DNA of 64,000 nucleotides from Hyphomicrobium_A sp964620915. GTDB lineage: Bacteria; Pseudomonadota; Alphaproteobacteria; Rhizobiales; Hyphomicrobiaceae. The stretch spans positions 11,676 through 75,675 of the forward strand of contig CAZUKP010000005.1 in the NCBI GenBank assembly GCA_964620915.1. Direction: 5' to 3'. Shown here in pieces: positions 1-8,408 of the stretch (its first letter is position 1; every line of letters begins with the position of its first letter). Below the pieces are notes generated by a model that made no database searches, was not told the DNA's origin, and worked only from the letters and a program-made list of their open reading frames with translations. The position numbers were made by a program, and so were the translations under genes.

Positions 1-971
1 ATAAATCCGTCCGGCTCACTGCCAGCATCGGGCGTGCGCTTATTCCCGATCACGGAAGCGATCCCGACGAGCTTCTGGCCAACGCAAATTTGGGACTCCA
101 TTCCGCCAAGGTTAAGGGTGGAAACAGGCACATATCCTTCGAGCCGAACATGCGTCGCCAGGCAATCGCGCGCTACAGTTGCGATTCGGACCTGCGGCGT
201 GCCTTTGAGTGCGGTGAGTTTGAGATTCACTACCAGCCACAGGTGCGCCTCTCCGACAGGGCCGTTACGGGTGCCGAAGCGCTGCTGCGTTGGCGCCACC
301 CCACACGAGGACTGCTGCCCCCCGCAGCGTTTCTTCCTGTGTTGCAGGCAGGCCCGCTTGCTGCACCCGTCGGCAGTTGGCTGCTAAGAACTGCATGCGC
401 GGATGCCACCCGTTGGCAGGTCCCGCGCAGCCCCGAATTCCGAGTCAGCGTCAATCTCTTCGAAACCCAATTTCGCGACGGCAATCTTACCAACGAAGTC
501 CGGGAAGCGCTCCAGAGTAGCGGCCTGTCACCTAAGGCGCTTGAGATTGAGATCACCGAGAACATCGCACTCAAGACCGCCGACGCGATCATCAATTCCC
601 TGCAACAGCTCCGAGACGACGGAGTCGGCATTTCCTTTGACGATTACGGAACCGGATATGCCTGTTTGAGCCTGCTGAAGACGTTTCCGCTCACGCGTTT
701 GAAAATTGACCAGGCCTTCATTCAAGACCTCTGCGAAGACAAGGGCGACGCGGCCATTATTCAGGCCATCATCTATATCGGCAGGAAGCTCGGTCTATCC
801 ATCATTGCCGAAGGCATCGAAACTGAAGAACAAGAGACCGTCCTCAGGATGTATGGGTGCACGGAAGGACAAGGTTTTCTCTTCAGTCCAGCGTTGAGTG
901 CACAAGCTCTGACGGATTATCTGCGCACTACGCGACCGGCATCAGACGCGCCACATTCCCAGGTTAGTTAG
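1..971 (+). CDS. GGDEF-EAL domain protein, 5' end outside the window
   Basis: The frame is open from the window edge, so the N-terminus is missing. The first 45 or so residues match the end of a GGDEF domain (ASIGRALIPDHGSDPDELL, then LHSAKVKGGNR). A complete EAL domain follows. It keeps the residues expected of an active cyclic-di-GMP phosphodiesterase: Glu in EALLRW, Asn in SVNLF, EITEN, the DD of FDDYGTGY, LKID and AEGIE. The GGDEF signature itself lies outside, so cyclase activity cannot be judged. By family knowledge it turns over c-di-GMP. The gene ends 123 bases before a convergent small gene. The family call is firm; the signal it senses is unknown. Confidence 0.9.
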   Translation, partial: KSVRLTASIGRALIPDHGSDPDELLANANLGLHSAKVKGGNRHISFEPNMRRQAIARYSCDSDLRRAFECGEFEIHYQPQVRLSDRAVTGAEALLRWRHPTRGLLPPAAFLPVLQAGPLAAPVGSWLLRTACADATRWQVPRSPEFRVSVNLFETQFRDGNLTNEVREALQSSGLSPKALEIEITENIALKTADAIINSLQQLRDDGVGISFDDYGTGYACLSLLKTFPLTRLKIDQAFIQDLCEDKGDAAIIQAIIYIGRKLGLSIIAEGIETEEQETVLRMYGCTEGQGFLFSPALSAQALTDYLRTTRPASDAPHSQVS

Positions 972-1094
972 CGGATCGAGTTCGGCAGAACACCGAAGCA
1001 GAAACGGGTCCCGGCGATGGAGCCGGAACCCGTCGATCGAGGGCAATTGCTCGGGGCGACGGAGCGGGGGAGCCCCGGCGCGACTGTCCCGCGA

Positions 1095-1364
1095 TCAATA
1101 GCAGTACTGGCGCAATGTCCAACCTGTGATCGTGCAGTTGTTGCCGTTCCGGTCACACAGGCGGTTGGGCAAACGCTGATAAGAACAGTAGTAGGAGCCC
1201 TGCTGTCCTTGGAAGCCGTGCATTGCGCTATCGAACTTGTAGTCTTGCGAATAGAACTCCTTGCTGCCGCGCGCTTCAGCGTCCGTGCTGATCAACACGC
1301 CACCGGCAACCGTCGCCGCGAGGGCGCAGCAAAGTAATGCGGTCTTGATGGTTTGCATCGTCAT
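1095..1364 (-). CDS. small secreted cysteine-containing protein
   Basis: The product is 89 residues. An N-terminal signal peptide of about 31 residues has a hydrophobic stretch LLCCALAATVAGGVLIS and a probable cleavage after AEA. The mature part is short and rich in Tyr, Asn and Gln, with four Cys (SYYCSY, NRLCDR, NNCTIT and the C-terminal QYCY), which suggests two disulfides in the periplasm. The ATG is preceded by a good ribosome site (GGAGG, 8 bases upstream). It is transcribed on the same strand as murA but 120 bases downstream, so it is probably its own unit. I do not recognise the family. Confidence 0.6.
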   Translation of the reverse strand: MTMQTIKTALLCCALAATVAGGVLISTDAEARGSKEFYSQDYKFDSAMHGFQGQQGSYYCSYQRLPNRLCDRNGNNCTITGWTLRQYCY

Positions 1365-1484
1365 AGGTCATTCCTCCGTCTCACCGGCGCAGCTCATGCG
1401 CTGACGCCCTCTGTTCACGAGAGGAATGTATGCGGTTACGGGATACTGGCCTGTTCCCTGCGGAACACCGCTAATCAATAGCGA

Positions 1485-2774
1485 CTAGGAGACCAGACGC
1501 TCAATGTTCGCGCCGCACCTTGAGAGCTTCTGTTCCAGCTGCTCGAACCCGCGATCCAGATGGTAGACGCGATTGATCATCGTCTCGCCTTCGGCCATCA
1601 GCCCGGCGATCACCAGTGAAACGGAAGCACGCAGATCCGTCGCCATGACGGGCGCACCTGTCAGGCCTTTCACGCCCTTGATGGTTGCCGTATCCCCGTG
1701 CAGTTGAATGTCGGCACCAAGACGGGCGAGCTCCTGAACATGCATGAAGCGATTTTCAAAGATCGTCTCGCGGATGACGCTGGTGCCCTCTGCCGTGGTC
1801 ATGAGCGCCATGAGTTGAGCCTGCAGATCGGTGGGAAAACCAGGAAACGGTTGGGTTTCGACGGAAACGGGCCTCGTGCCGGCACCATTGCGCACGATGC
1901 GAATACCGCTGTTCGTTTCGGTAATTTCGAGCCCGATTGCCGTAAGCGTATCAAGCGCAGTCTTGAGGAGATCCGATCGGGCCCCCTCAAGGGTGACGTC
2001 CCCTCCAGTGGCGGCGACCGCCATGGCAAACGTGCCGGTTTCGATCCTGTCTGGCAGTACAGCGTGCACAGCACCTTCAAGTCGATCCGCGCCCTCTACG
2101 CGCAAGGTCGATGTTCCGATCCCCTCAATCCTTGCGCCCATCTTGACCAAACACTCGGCAACGTCGCCAATCTCCGGCTCGCGCGCCACATTCTCCAGAA
2201 CGGACTCCCCGCGCGCCAATGCAGCCGCGAGCAGCACTTGATGGGTCGCTCCGACTGACACCTTGGGGAAGGTCACGCGGCCCCCACGCAATCCGCCTGG
2301 CGCCTTAGCGACAACGTAACCGGCCTCGATCTCTATCTCGGCGCCGAGTTCGCGTAGTCCCATCAGATGTAGATCGACGGGACGCGTGCCGATCGCGCAA
2401 CCGCCGGGCAATGACACCCTTGCCTGTCCGCAACGAGCTAGAAGCGGCCCCAAGACCCAGAAACTTGCCCGCATGCGGCTTACCATCTCATAGGGCGCAA
2501 CGGTGTCGACGATGTCGCGCGCCGAAAGATGAAATGTCTCGCCCAAATGCACCGCAGGCCCGGCCCGCTTTCCGTCCACCGCGAGGTCGACGCCGTGATT
2601 TCGAAGAATACGACCAAGCAGGTTGACGTCGGCAAGGTTGGGGACGTTCTTGAGTGTCACCCGATCCGAAGTCAGCAGGCTCGCGATCATCAACGGCAGC
2701 GCAGCATTCTTAGCACCCGAAATCGGAATCGTGCCCGACAGCGGCTGGCCACCTACAATCTTGATGCGATCCAT
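1485..2774 (-). CDS. murA: UDP-N-acetylglucosamine 1-carboxyvinyltransferase MurA
   Basis: The 429-residue protein has the usual length of MurA, the cytoplasmic enzyme that transfers enolpyruvate from PEP to UDP-GlcNAc in the first committed step of peptidoglycan synthesis. The N-terminal LSGTIPISGAKNAALPLM carries the conserved KN pair (Lys22/Asn23 type). The catalytic loop PGGCAIGTRPVDLH keeps the active-site Cys, so the fosfomycin-sensitive form is expected. The tail DRGFEQLEQKLSRCGA is also typical. The ATG is preceded by GGGGG. A small conserved gene lies 133 bases upstream on the same strand and is likely co-transcribed. Confidence 0.98.
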   Translation of the reverse strand: MDRIKIVGGQPLSGTIPISGAKNAALPLMIASLLTSDRVTLKNVPNLADVNLLGRILRNHGVDLAVDGKRAGPAVHLGETFHLSARDIVDTVAPYEMVSRMRASFWVLGPLLARCGQARVSLPGGCAIGTRPVDLHLMGLRELGAEIEIEAGYVVAKAPGGLRGGRVTFPKVSVGATHQVLLAAALARGESVLENVAREPEIGDVAECLVKMGARIEGIGTSTLRVEGADRLEGAVHAVLPDRIETGTFAMAVAATGGDVTLEGARSDLLKTALDTLTAIGLEITETNSGIRIVRNGAGTRPVSVETQPFPGFPTDLQAQLMALMTTAEGTSVIRETIFENRFMHVQELARLGADIQLHGDTATIKGVKGLTGAPVMATDLRASVSLVIAGLMAEGETMINRVYHLDRGFEQLEQKLSRCGANIERLVS

Positions 2775-2907
2775 TGAGACCCCCGTCGTTCGTTCTTGTT
2801 TGGCGCCAAACCTTGAGTTTGCGCAGGCACGCTACCCCACGTCAGGCCATAATCTGCTCTCAGACGCGATGGGGCAAGTGGCCCACAAGACTCACTCGGG
2901 ACTGCAA

Positions 2908-3108
2908 TCAACCCTGCTTTTCAGTGTTGCCCGGCAGCGGGGACGTCACGCCGTCGCGACGTTGCCCATCGGAGACATCGGGGTGTGCCCGCGCACGCGA
3001 CAGCGTCTTACGCTTCTTCAGGTTCGCCCTCAGCTCGGCCTCAAGCCGGGCTTCGCGGTTGATTGATCTTTCGTTCCGGTCGCGACCGGTCCCGTCTTTC
3101 TTGGTCAT
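2908..3108 (-). CDS. small conserved basic protein upstream of murA
   Basis: The 66-residue product is highly charged, starting MTKKDGTGRDRNERSINR, with a central LEAELRANLKKRKTLSRAR. Short proteins with a REALRENLKRRKAQ-like segment are commonly found next to murA in Hyphomicrobiales, which supports this as a real gene. An upstream extension to 3252 is open, but its composition is not protein-like, so I take the ATG at 3108. No signal peptide, membrane segment or Cys is visible. The function is unknown. Confidence 0.6.
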   Translation of the reverse strand: MTKKDGTGRDRNERSINREARLEAELRANLKKRKTLSRARAHPDVSDGQRRDGVTSPLPGNTEKQG

Positions 3109-3513
3109 TCGACCGTTGCCCTTCGCTGCTACGGCACAACCGAAAAGGGGCTGAAGGAAGGCGCAATCTCGATCCCGACCGGCTTTCTCCCGTGCCGGAT
3201 GCCGCACGGCAACGCCTTGGATTGGGAGAAATTTGGGTTGGGTGGCGCCCAATAGGGTAATTTGTCAGTTGAAAAATTTCAATCGGTTAGCCGAAGGTTG
3301 GACGCGAAGTAGCAGACCAACCAAGCCCGTTCAGCATCTATTGCCACAACAGTCCAGGTATTCGTAGCCCCGTGTGGCCGCCTCCTTTTACGGGTGGTAA
3401 GTTCCTGGGCTTGAGGGATCCTACTAGGTCGTGGGCACATTGGTGTGACCCGAACGCTGGGCTCGCGACACATATTGTGCAGATGAGAAGGTCGCGGATT
3501 CCGTCAACACAGC
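3109..3513. other. intergenic stretch without a recognised gene
   Basis: About 400 bases with no convincing coding frame. The one structure I see is a short AT-rich inverted repeat, TTGAAA-AA-TTTCAA, at 3269-3282. It could be an operator or part of the promoter region for the minus-strand murA unit. Confidence 0.4.
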
Positions 3514-3858
3514 TCAGAACTTGGACGCACGCGCTTTGTCACTGCGCGAGGCCCCGAGTTCCATTTCAACGCAGGTCTTGAGCGTGGCGTAACTGCCCTC
3601 GCCCGAGATGGCCGCGATCTTGTCGCAGTATTCACGAATTGAGATTGTGAGATCGGCCCAGCGCTCTCTCAGAGAGTCGTAGGCCTCCAGCTCCATGTCC
3701 ATGCAGCTGCTGTGCATCACTTCAGAGTTAGAGCCGCTCAAGCCCACGATCTTCTCGCAATATGCTTCGGGATCATAACCGGGCAGCACGTCACCCGCCG
3801 CGGCGTTGGAGACCAATGCCCCTGTTAACGCTATTACGAGCGTCTTGAATGCTGTCAC
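3514..3858 (-). CDS. secreted protein with two internal Cys repeats
   Basis: The 114-residue product starts at a GTG with GAGGA five bases upstream. A signal peptide (TAFKTLVIALTGALVSNAAA) is followed by two similar units of about 45 residues: YCEKIVGLSGSNSEVM-x-SSCMDMELEAYDSL and YCDKIAAISGEGSYATLKTC followed by VEMELGASRSD. Each unit has two Cys, so two intra-repeat disulfides are likely. The first codons (GTG ACA GCA TTC AAG ACG) and the upstream 110 bases are nearly the same as those of the autotransporter gene that ends at 4057, so the two share a duplicated promoter and signal sequence. The family is not recognised. It is probably periplasmic. Confidence 0.65.
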   Translation of the reverse strand: MTAFKTLVIALTGALVSNAAAGDVLPGYDPEAYCEKIVGLSGSNSEVMHSSCMDMELEAYDSLRERWADLTISIREYCDKIAAISGEGSYATLKTCVEMELGASRSDKARASKF

Positions 3859-3891
3859 GACAATTCCTCGTCTTCGTGCAACTCCGTTCGC

Positions 3892-3975
3892 TGAACGGCT
3901 TATCCATCCTCGCCGCCAAGGGCCATCGAAGATGTCTCATGTCAGCGATGAGCAATGCTCATGAATGCTTGCGCG
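3892..3975 (-). promoter_or_regulatory. conserved upstream element, copy A, with palindrome ATGAGC-N3-GCTCAT
   Basis: A perfect inverted repeat ATGAGC-AAT-GCTCAT lies at 3948-3962, about 90 bases upstream of the small Cys-repeat gene. A further half-site, TCTCAT, lies seven bases to its left at 3935-3940. The surrounding 70 bases (CTTATCCATCC, CGCCG, ATCGAAGATGTCTCATG, GAATG-TTGCG) recur at 8155-8250, 9590-9655 and 10865-10945. Spacing and symmetry fit a LysR-type operator. The three LysR paralogues nearby are the obvious candidates to bind it (inference). Confidence 0.65.
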
Positions 3976-4056
3976 CAGCGGGAATTCGGGGAATGTCGCG
4001 CGACGACATCAAGTGATCCGCATCGTGGAAATGTCGTTGCCAGCCTCGCGGAGCAT

Positions 4057-5125
4057 CTAGAACTGCCAGGTGAACCGGCCTTTGACGCCGCTGTCGATGA
4101 CGCCATCGCCGAATTGACCCGTGTAGGACACGCCGGCCGTGGCGTGCTCTCCCAGGGCGAAGTCGATGCCGGAGTCGATGAGGGTGGTGTCTCTGGCAAG
4201 CGGGACGCCATAGACGGTGAAGCCGATGCCGGTGGTGGCGAAGGCAAGGTTGGCATCGGGCGTCACGCTCGAGAATGCGTGCTGCCACGCCGCGGAGATA
4301 TGCGGAACGACTTGCATGGCGCCCCACTGCAGGGTCGTCGCTGCGCGAAGGCCGAGCGTGCTGTAGCCGACGTTCTGATCGGTGCTGCCACGCAGGGAGG
4401 CGAGCGGTCCGCCGCTTTCGCGAATGGTGTCGCTGTCGATGGTGACATAGGCGAGCCCGGCGAAGGGCTCGATGGGCATGCCACCGATCTGCGTCGGATA
4501 GGCGATCTCGCCGAAGAGCTGGCCGGTGTTTGAATCATAACTCGCAGTCTGCTGCTCGAAGAAGTTCGGGAAGACTACGGTGCGGGAGGTGTCGATTTCG
4601 CTCCACGCCCACATGCCACCGCCGCGCAACGCCAAGCCGCCGGCCATGCCGCCAAGATAGCCGCCGAGGTGATAGGTCTCGACATCGGCGGAGCTGTTGC
4701 GTCCATCGACGCCCACGTTGGAGAACGAGGCACCAGTGGCGAGACCAGCGCGCCACGACCCGCCGATGTTGGCATCCATGCCGGAGATGAAGCCGCCGAG
4801 ATCGCGGTTGGCGGTCGCAGCGTTGCCGTCGCCTTCGAAGTCTCCCCACGCCCCGTAGGCATGCGTCCAGAAGGTGAGCGGAGAAGGCCGATGGGCCGGA
4901 ATATCCGCGAGAGACTTGCCGCCAACGCCGAGCACCATGGCGTTGGCATCGATGGCGGCAACTTTCGGGCCGCTTGTGGCGAGCGATGCAAACTGCGCAT
5001 TGCCGCCCTTCGTGTAGGTCGCCTGCATCAAACGCCCCATCACCGCTTCACGCACATAGCGGCTGTCGTCGGCCAGCGTGCCGGCGACCGTTGCGTGGAT
5101 CTCGCCTGAGAGCGCATCGAAGGCT
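4057..5125 (-). CDS. autotransporter beta-barrel (translocator) domain, out of frame with its passenger
   Basis: This frame encodes the C-terminal outer-membrane barrel of a type V autotransporter. It has alternating beta strands such as FWTHAYGAWGDFEGDG, LATGASFSNVGVDG and GIDFALGEHATAGVSYTGQF, and ends in RFTWQF with the terminal Phe used by the BAM machinery. The first in-frame ATG-like codon is at 5055, but the reading continues upstream in the same sense (AFDALSGEIHATVAGTL) to about 5124, which joins naturally to the passenger frame. A one-base change near 5125-5128 separates the two. Without the shift, one protein of about 1,350 residues would run from about 8119 to 4057. Confidence 0.8.
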
Positions 5126-8110
5126 TGGCGCGCCGGCCGCGGTCTGGTTCAGCACCGCGAGGAACAACGGATCGTCGACGGGGAATTGATCGAGTGCGTC
5201 CGCCACATTGCACTGGTTCCTCGTCCGCGCCACGGCACAGAACTCTATGTCATTGCGCAGGACCGTCAGCACCACGTCGTTGCCGGTGCCACCGTCATAC
5301 GTCACCGTCGGCGTGAGGAAGGCGAGGTTTGTGGTGATCGGATCAAACGTGCCGACCACCGCATCGGTCCCGTCGTTATCGATGATGAGATAGTCCGTGC
5401 TCGGCGCGTAGGTGGCGTCTTCGGCCAGAATGCTCAGCGTCGCACCGGTCAGGTCCACCAAGCCATTGACGATCGCGAGGTCGCTTTCGCCGGCCGCGTT
5501 GATTTCCACCTCGAAGAGCCCGGCGAGGGTCAGGTTTCCGTTCACGGTGATCGTGCCGATGGAGTTGCCCGGCGCGAACACGCCGCCCTCGCTCACCGTG
5601 ACCGCGCCGAGCTCTCCGCTGCCACCCAGTCTACCGCCGTCGTTGACGGTCGTAGCGGAGACAATCGAGCCGTTGACGGCAAGCGTTCCTTCATTGACGG
5701 TGGTCGGGCCGGTGTACGTGCTGTCGCCGGTCAGCTCGAGAAGTCCGCCACCGATCTTGGTCAGACCGCCACTGCCGTCGATGTCCCCGGCATGGGTTCC
5801 CGACGCTCCGTCATTGACATTGATGTCGAGGTCGTTCTGCAGGTCAGTGGCGTTGGCGATCGTAATGCCGTCCTGAATGTCAAGCGATCCACCACCTGCC
5901 GTGAGCGAGCCGGTACCGAACGCGTTGTCGTGGCCCGCGCTAAGCATGCCTTCATCAAGAATCGTACCGCCGGTATAGGTGTTGCCGCCGGCGAGCATCA
6001 GCGTACCGTCGCCGATCTTGGTCAGACCGCCACTACCGTCGATGTCCCCGGCATGGGTTCCCGTTGCGCCAGAATCGACATTGATGTCGAGGTCGTTCTG
6101 CAGGTCTGTGGCGTTCGAAATCGCAATCCCGTCCTGAATGTCGAGCGACCCGCCGCCTGCCGTGAGCGTGCCGATACCGAACGCGTTGTCATGGCCCGCG
6201 CTCAGCGTGCCGTCGTCGAGCAACGTACCGCCGGTATAGGTGCTGTCGCCGGAGAGGACGAGCGTGCCGTTGCCGGTCTTGATCAGACCACCGTCGCCGC
6301 TGATGTCGCCGCTATGCGTTCCCACGTGTGGCGATGATCCCGAGATCGGCCCGACATTTATGGCTAGATCCGTTTGGAGATCAGTGTGGTTCGAGACCAG
6401 GCCGCCGGTCCAAATCCAGAGCCTCCCGCCGCCGGCCGTGAGCGTGCCGGTGCCGAGCGCGCTGTCACCGCCTACGCGCAGCAAGCCGCCTTCGAGAAAC
6501 GTACCGCCGGAATACGTGTTGTGACCGGTGAGGTCCTGCCTTCCGGCGCCCCGCTTGACGTAGCTGCCGGTGCCGGTGATGAGGCCGCCATAGGCGTTGT
6601 CTCCGGCGCTGTCTGTCGTCATCGTCGCGGAGCCGAGCTTGATCTCGCCGGAGGTGCCAAAAATGCCTGAAAAGCTCTGGTCGAAATCGTTGAGGTCCAG
6701 CACGGCGTCCTCCATATACAGATCGTTGAAACGCCCCGCGTTGAGGGGGCCGAAGACACCCTCGGCGCCGGCGCGGAGCGTGCCTTTCCGCACGACGGTG
6801 GAGAGCTGATACGTGTTGTTGCCGGAAAGCGTCAGCGTGCCGTCGCCGGTCTTGATGAACCAGCCTATCCCGGAGATGTCGCCGGCATGCGTTGCCGACG
6901 CTCCGGTACCGACGTTGGCATAGAGATAAGCCCCCTCCGTCGGAATGCTACTCTGCAACTCGGTGGCGTTGGAGATCGTAACGCCGTCCTGAATATCGAG
7001 TGTCCCGATGTGCACCGTGAGCTTGCCGGTGCCGAGCGCATTGTCATGGCCCACGCTCAGCACGCTCGACTGGCCGCCCGCGAGCATTGTGCCGCCGGAA
7101 TAGGCGTTGTCACCGGACAGCACGAGCGTGCCGTCGCCGTCCTTGGTCAGGCTCCATTCGCCCGGCGTGAAGCCGGCCGGCGGCGTGTAGCCGCCCGCCA
7201 CGACGCCCGCTTCGTCGGCAATGACGTCGCTGATGGTCTGGGTCTGTCCGTCGCCGGGCCGGAACGTCGCATTGCCGCTGCCCTGAAAGAACAGGCCCGC
7301 GCCGAAGGCCTCGCCGTTGTTTCCGTTCACCCCAATTCCACCGGCAACCGTGTTGCCATTGACCGTGAACCCGTCCTCGATGATGAGCGTTCCGCCCTCC
7401 ATGACGAAGAGGCCACCGCCCATGCCGGCGCCCCCGCCGGCCCTTATCCCTGTGCTCCTGGCGCCGCCAAAGCCGCCCACCGCACTGAGCCCAGTAACAG
7501 CGCCCCCAGCAGTGCCACCGCCGCCGCCGTAACCACCCTCACTGCCGCCGCCGACGAAGCCGCCACCACCACCGCCACCGAAGCCGCCGGCACCGCCAGC
7601 GTAACCGCCGCCGCCAAACCCGCCGTCACCGCCAAGACCGCCACTGCCAAAGCCCCCGGCACCGCCGCCGCCACCGCCTCTGGGGGTGTTGCTGTAACCG
7701 GTTGGGAAGGTGCCACCGTCTCCGCCTAATCCGCCGCCGCCAGCCGTGTATCCGTTGATACCGCCTTCAGAGCCACCGTTTCCGCCTACGGCCGCATTGT
7801 CGACAACCGCCACGTTCCGAAGGGTGACGCTGGCGCCTTCATGGCCGTCGAGATCGCCACGGACGAACAGGGCGCCGCCGTCGATCGTGTTGTTCCCGCC
7901 CTCGATGACAAGTTGGCTGCCGGATTGTGGATCGAGGATTGGCAGGGTTTGCGTCAAGTCGATTCGGCCCGTGAGGGTGATGGTGTTGACGGCGTCGCTG
8001 CTGGCATTGGCGCTGTTGATGGCGGTGATCAGCTCTGACTCATTGCTCGCGGTGTAAGTGGCCGCTTGCACCGCGTTGGTGCTGGCGAGCAATGCCGTCG
8101 CGAACGCCAC
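5048..8110 (-). CDS. autotransporter passenger domain with PATR-type repeats, frameshifted before the barrel
   Basis: About 1,020 residues. A signal-like start (ATALLASTNAVQAATYT) is followed by a region of NTIDGG/LVIEGGN type, a very Gly-rich stretch at roughly residues 120-240, and then repeated beta-helix units of the GGLTKIGDGTLMLAGGNTYT and TGGTILDEG-LSAGHDNA type (autotransporter-associated PATR repeats). The frame runs off into RCALRRDPRNGRRH after LNQTAAGA, where the barrel should begin. The start is also odd. The in-frame GTG at 8110 would cut the basic n-region TAFKTLV off the signal peptide, while the codon matching the GTG of the related gene at 3858 is GTC (8131-8129). An ATC directly precedes it. 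Either a rare start is used or the gene is decaying. Confidence 0.8.
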   Translation of the reverse strand: MAFATALLASTNAVQAATYTASNESELITAINSANASSDAVNTITLTGRIDLTQTLPILDPQSGSQLVIEGGNNTIDGGALFVRGDLDGHEGASVTLRNVAVVDNAAVGGNGGSEGGINGYTAGGGGLGGDGGTFPTGYSNTPRGGGGGGAGGFGSGGLGGDGGFGGGGYAGGAGGFGGGGGGGFVGGGSEGGYGGGGGTAGGAVTGLSAVGGFGGARSTGIRAGGGAGMGGGLFVMEGGTLIIEDGFTVNGNTVAGGIGVNGNNGEAFGAGLFFQGSGNATFRPGDGQTQTISDVIADEAGVVAGGYTPPAGFTPGEWSLTKDGDGTLVLSGDNAYSGGTMLAGGQSSVLSVGHDNALGTGKLTVHIGTLDIQDGVTISNATELQSSIPTEGAYLYANVGTGASATHAGDISGIGWFIKTGDGTLTLSGNNTYQLSTVVRKGTLRAGAEGVFGPLNAGRFNDLYMEDAVLDLNDFDQSFSGIFGTSGEIKLGSATMTTDSAGDNAYGGLITGTGSYVKRGAGRQDLTGHNTYSGGTFLEGGLLRVGGDSALGTGTLTAGGGRLWIWTGGLVSNHTDLQTDLAINVGPISGSSPHVGTHSGDISGDGGLIKTGNGTLVLSGDSTYTGGTLLDDGTLSAGHDNAFGIGTLTAGGGSLDIQDGIAISNATDLQNDLDINVDSGATGTHAGDIDGSGGLTKIGDGTLMLAGGNTYTGGTILDEGMLSAGHDNAFGTGSLTAGGGSLDIQDGITIANATDLQNDLDINVNDGASGTHAGDIDGSGGLTKIGGGLLELTGDSTYTGPTTVNEGTLAVNGSIVSATTVNDGGRLGGSGELGAVTVSEGGVFAPGNSIGTITVNGNLTLAGLFEVEINAAGESDLAIVNGLVDLTGATLSILAEDATYAPSTDYLIIDNDGTDAVVGTFDPITTNLAFLTPTVTYDGGTGNDVVLTVLRNDIEFCAVARTRNQCNVADALDQFPVDDPLFLAVLNQTAAGAPSLRCALRRDPRNGRRHAGRRQPLCA
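5751..6530 (-). repeat. 261-base tandem repeats in the autotransporter passenger
   Basis: Two nearly identical 261-base units (5751-6011 and 6012-6272) are followed by a more diverged third. Each codes for 87 residues of the GDGTLxLxGxxTYTGGT...LQNDLDINV...AGDIDGS type. Unit length is an exact multiple of three, so copy-number changes would keep the frame. Recombination between units could lengthen or shorten the surface domain. Confidence 0.85.
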
Positions 8111-8149
8111 TACCAGCGTCTTGAATGCTGTGACGATACCCCCCGGTCT

Positions 8150-8250
8150 TCGAGCAAATCAATTTACTGAACGCTTATCCAACTGCGCCGCCGAGGGGTA
8201 TCGAAGATTTCTCATGCTATCGATGAGCGACGCTCATGAATGTTTGGGTG
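8150..8250 (-). promoter_or_regulatory. conserved upstream element, copy B
   Basis: A perfect palindrome ATGAGC-GAC-GCTCAT lies at 8223-8237, with the extra half-site TCTCAT seven bases to its left. It is about 105 bases upstream of the autotransporter signal peptide. The flanks match copy A (CGCTTATCCA, CGCCGCC, ATCGAAGAT, GAATGTTTG). It lies between the end of the first LysR gene and the autotransporter, both on the minus strand. Confidence 0.65.
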
Positions 8251-8408
8251 TGGGGGGAATCTCAGGTTTGCGGGTTCGCGCAAAACATTACGCGTGACTC
8301 AGTGCACGATGTCACCGTCGTCACTAAGGTGCACCTCTGCGAACTGGCTTGAGTGCAAAGTGATGGGCGAGCTGTGCGAACAGGCTGAGAAGCCAGTTTC
8401 GGACCCCG

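Noticed and set aside
5078..6337. 419-codon plus-strand frame inside the autotransporter region
   Set aside because: Mirror of the repetitive passenger gene; its apparent repeats are the complement of the 261-base units.
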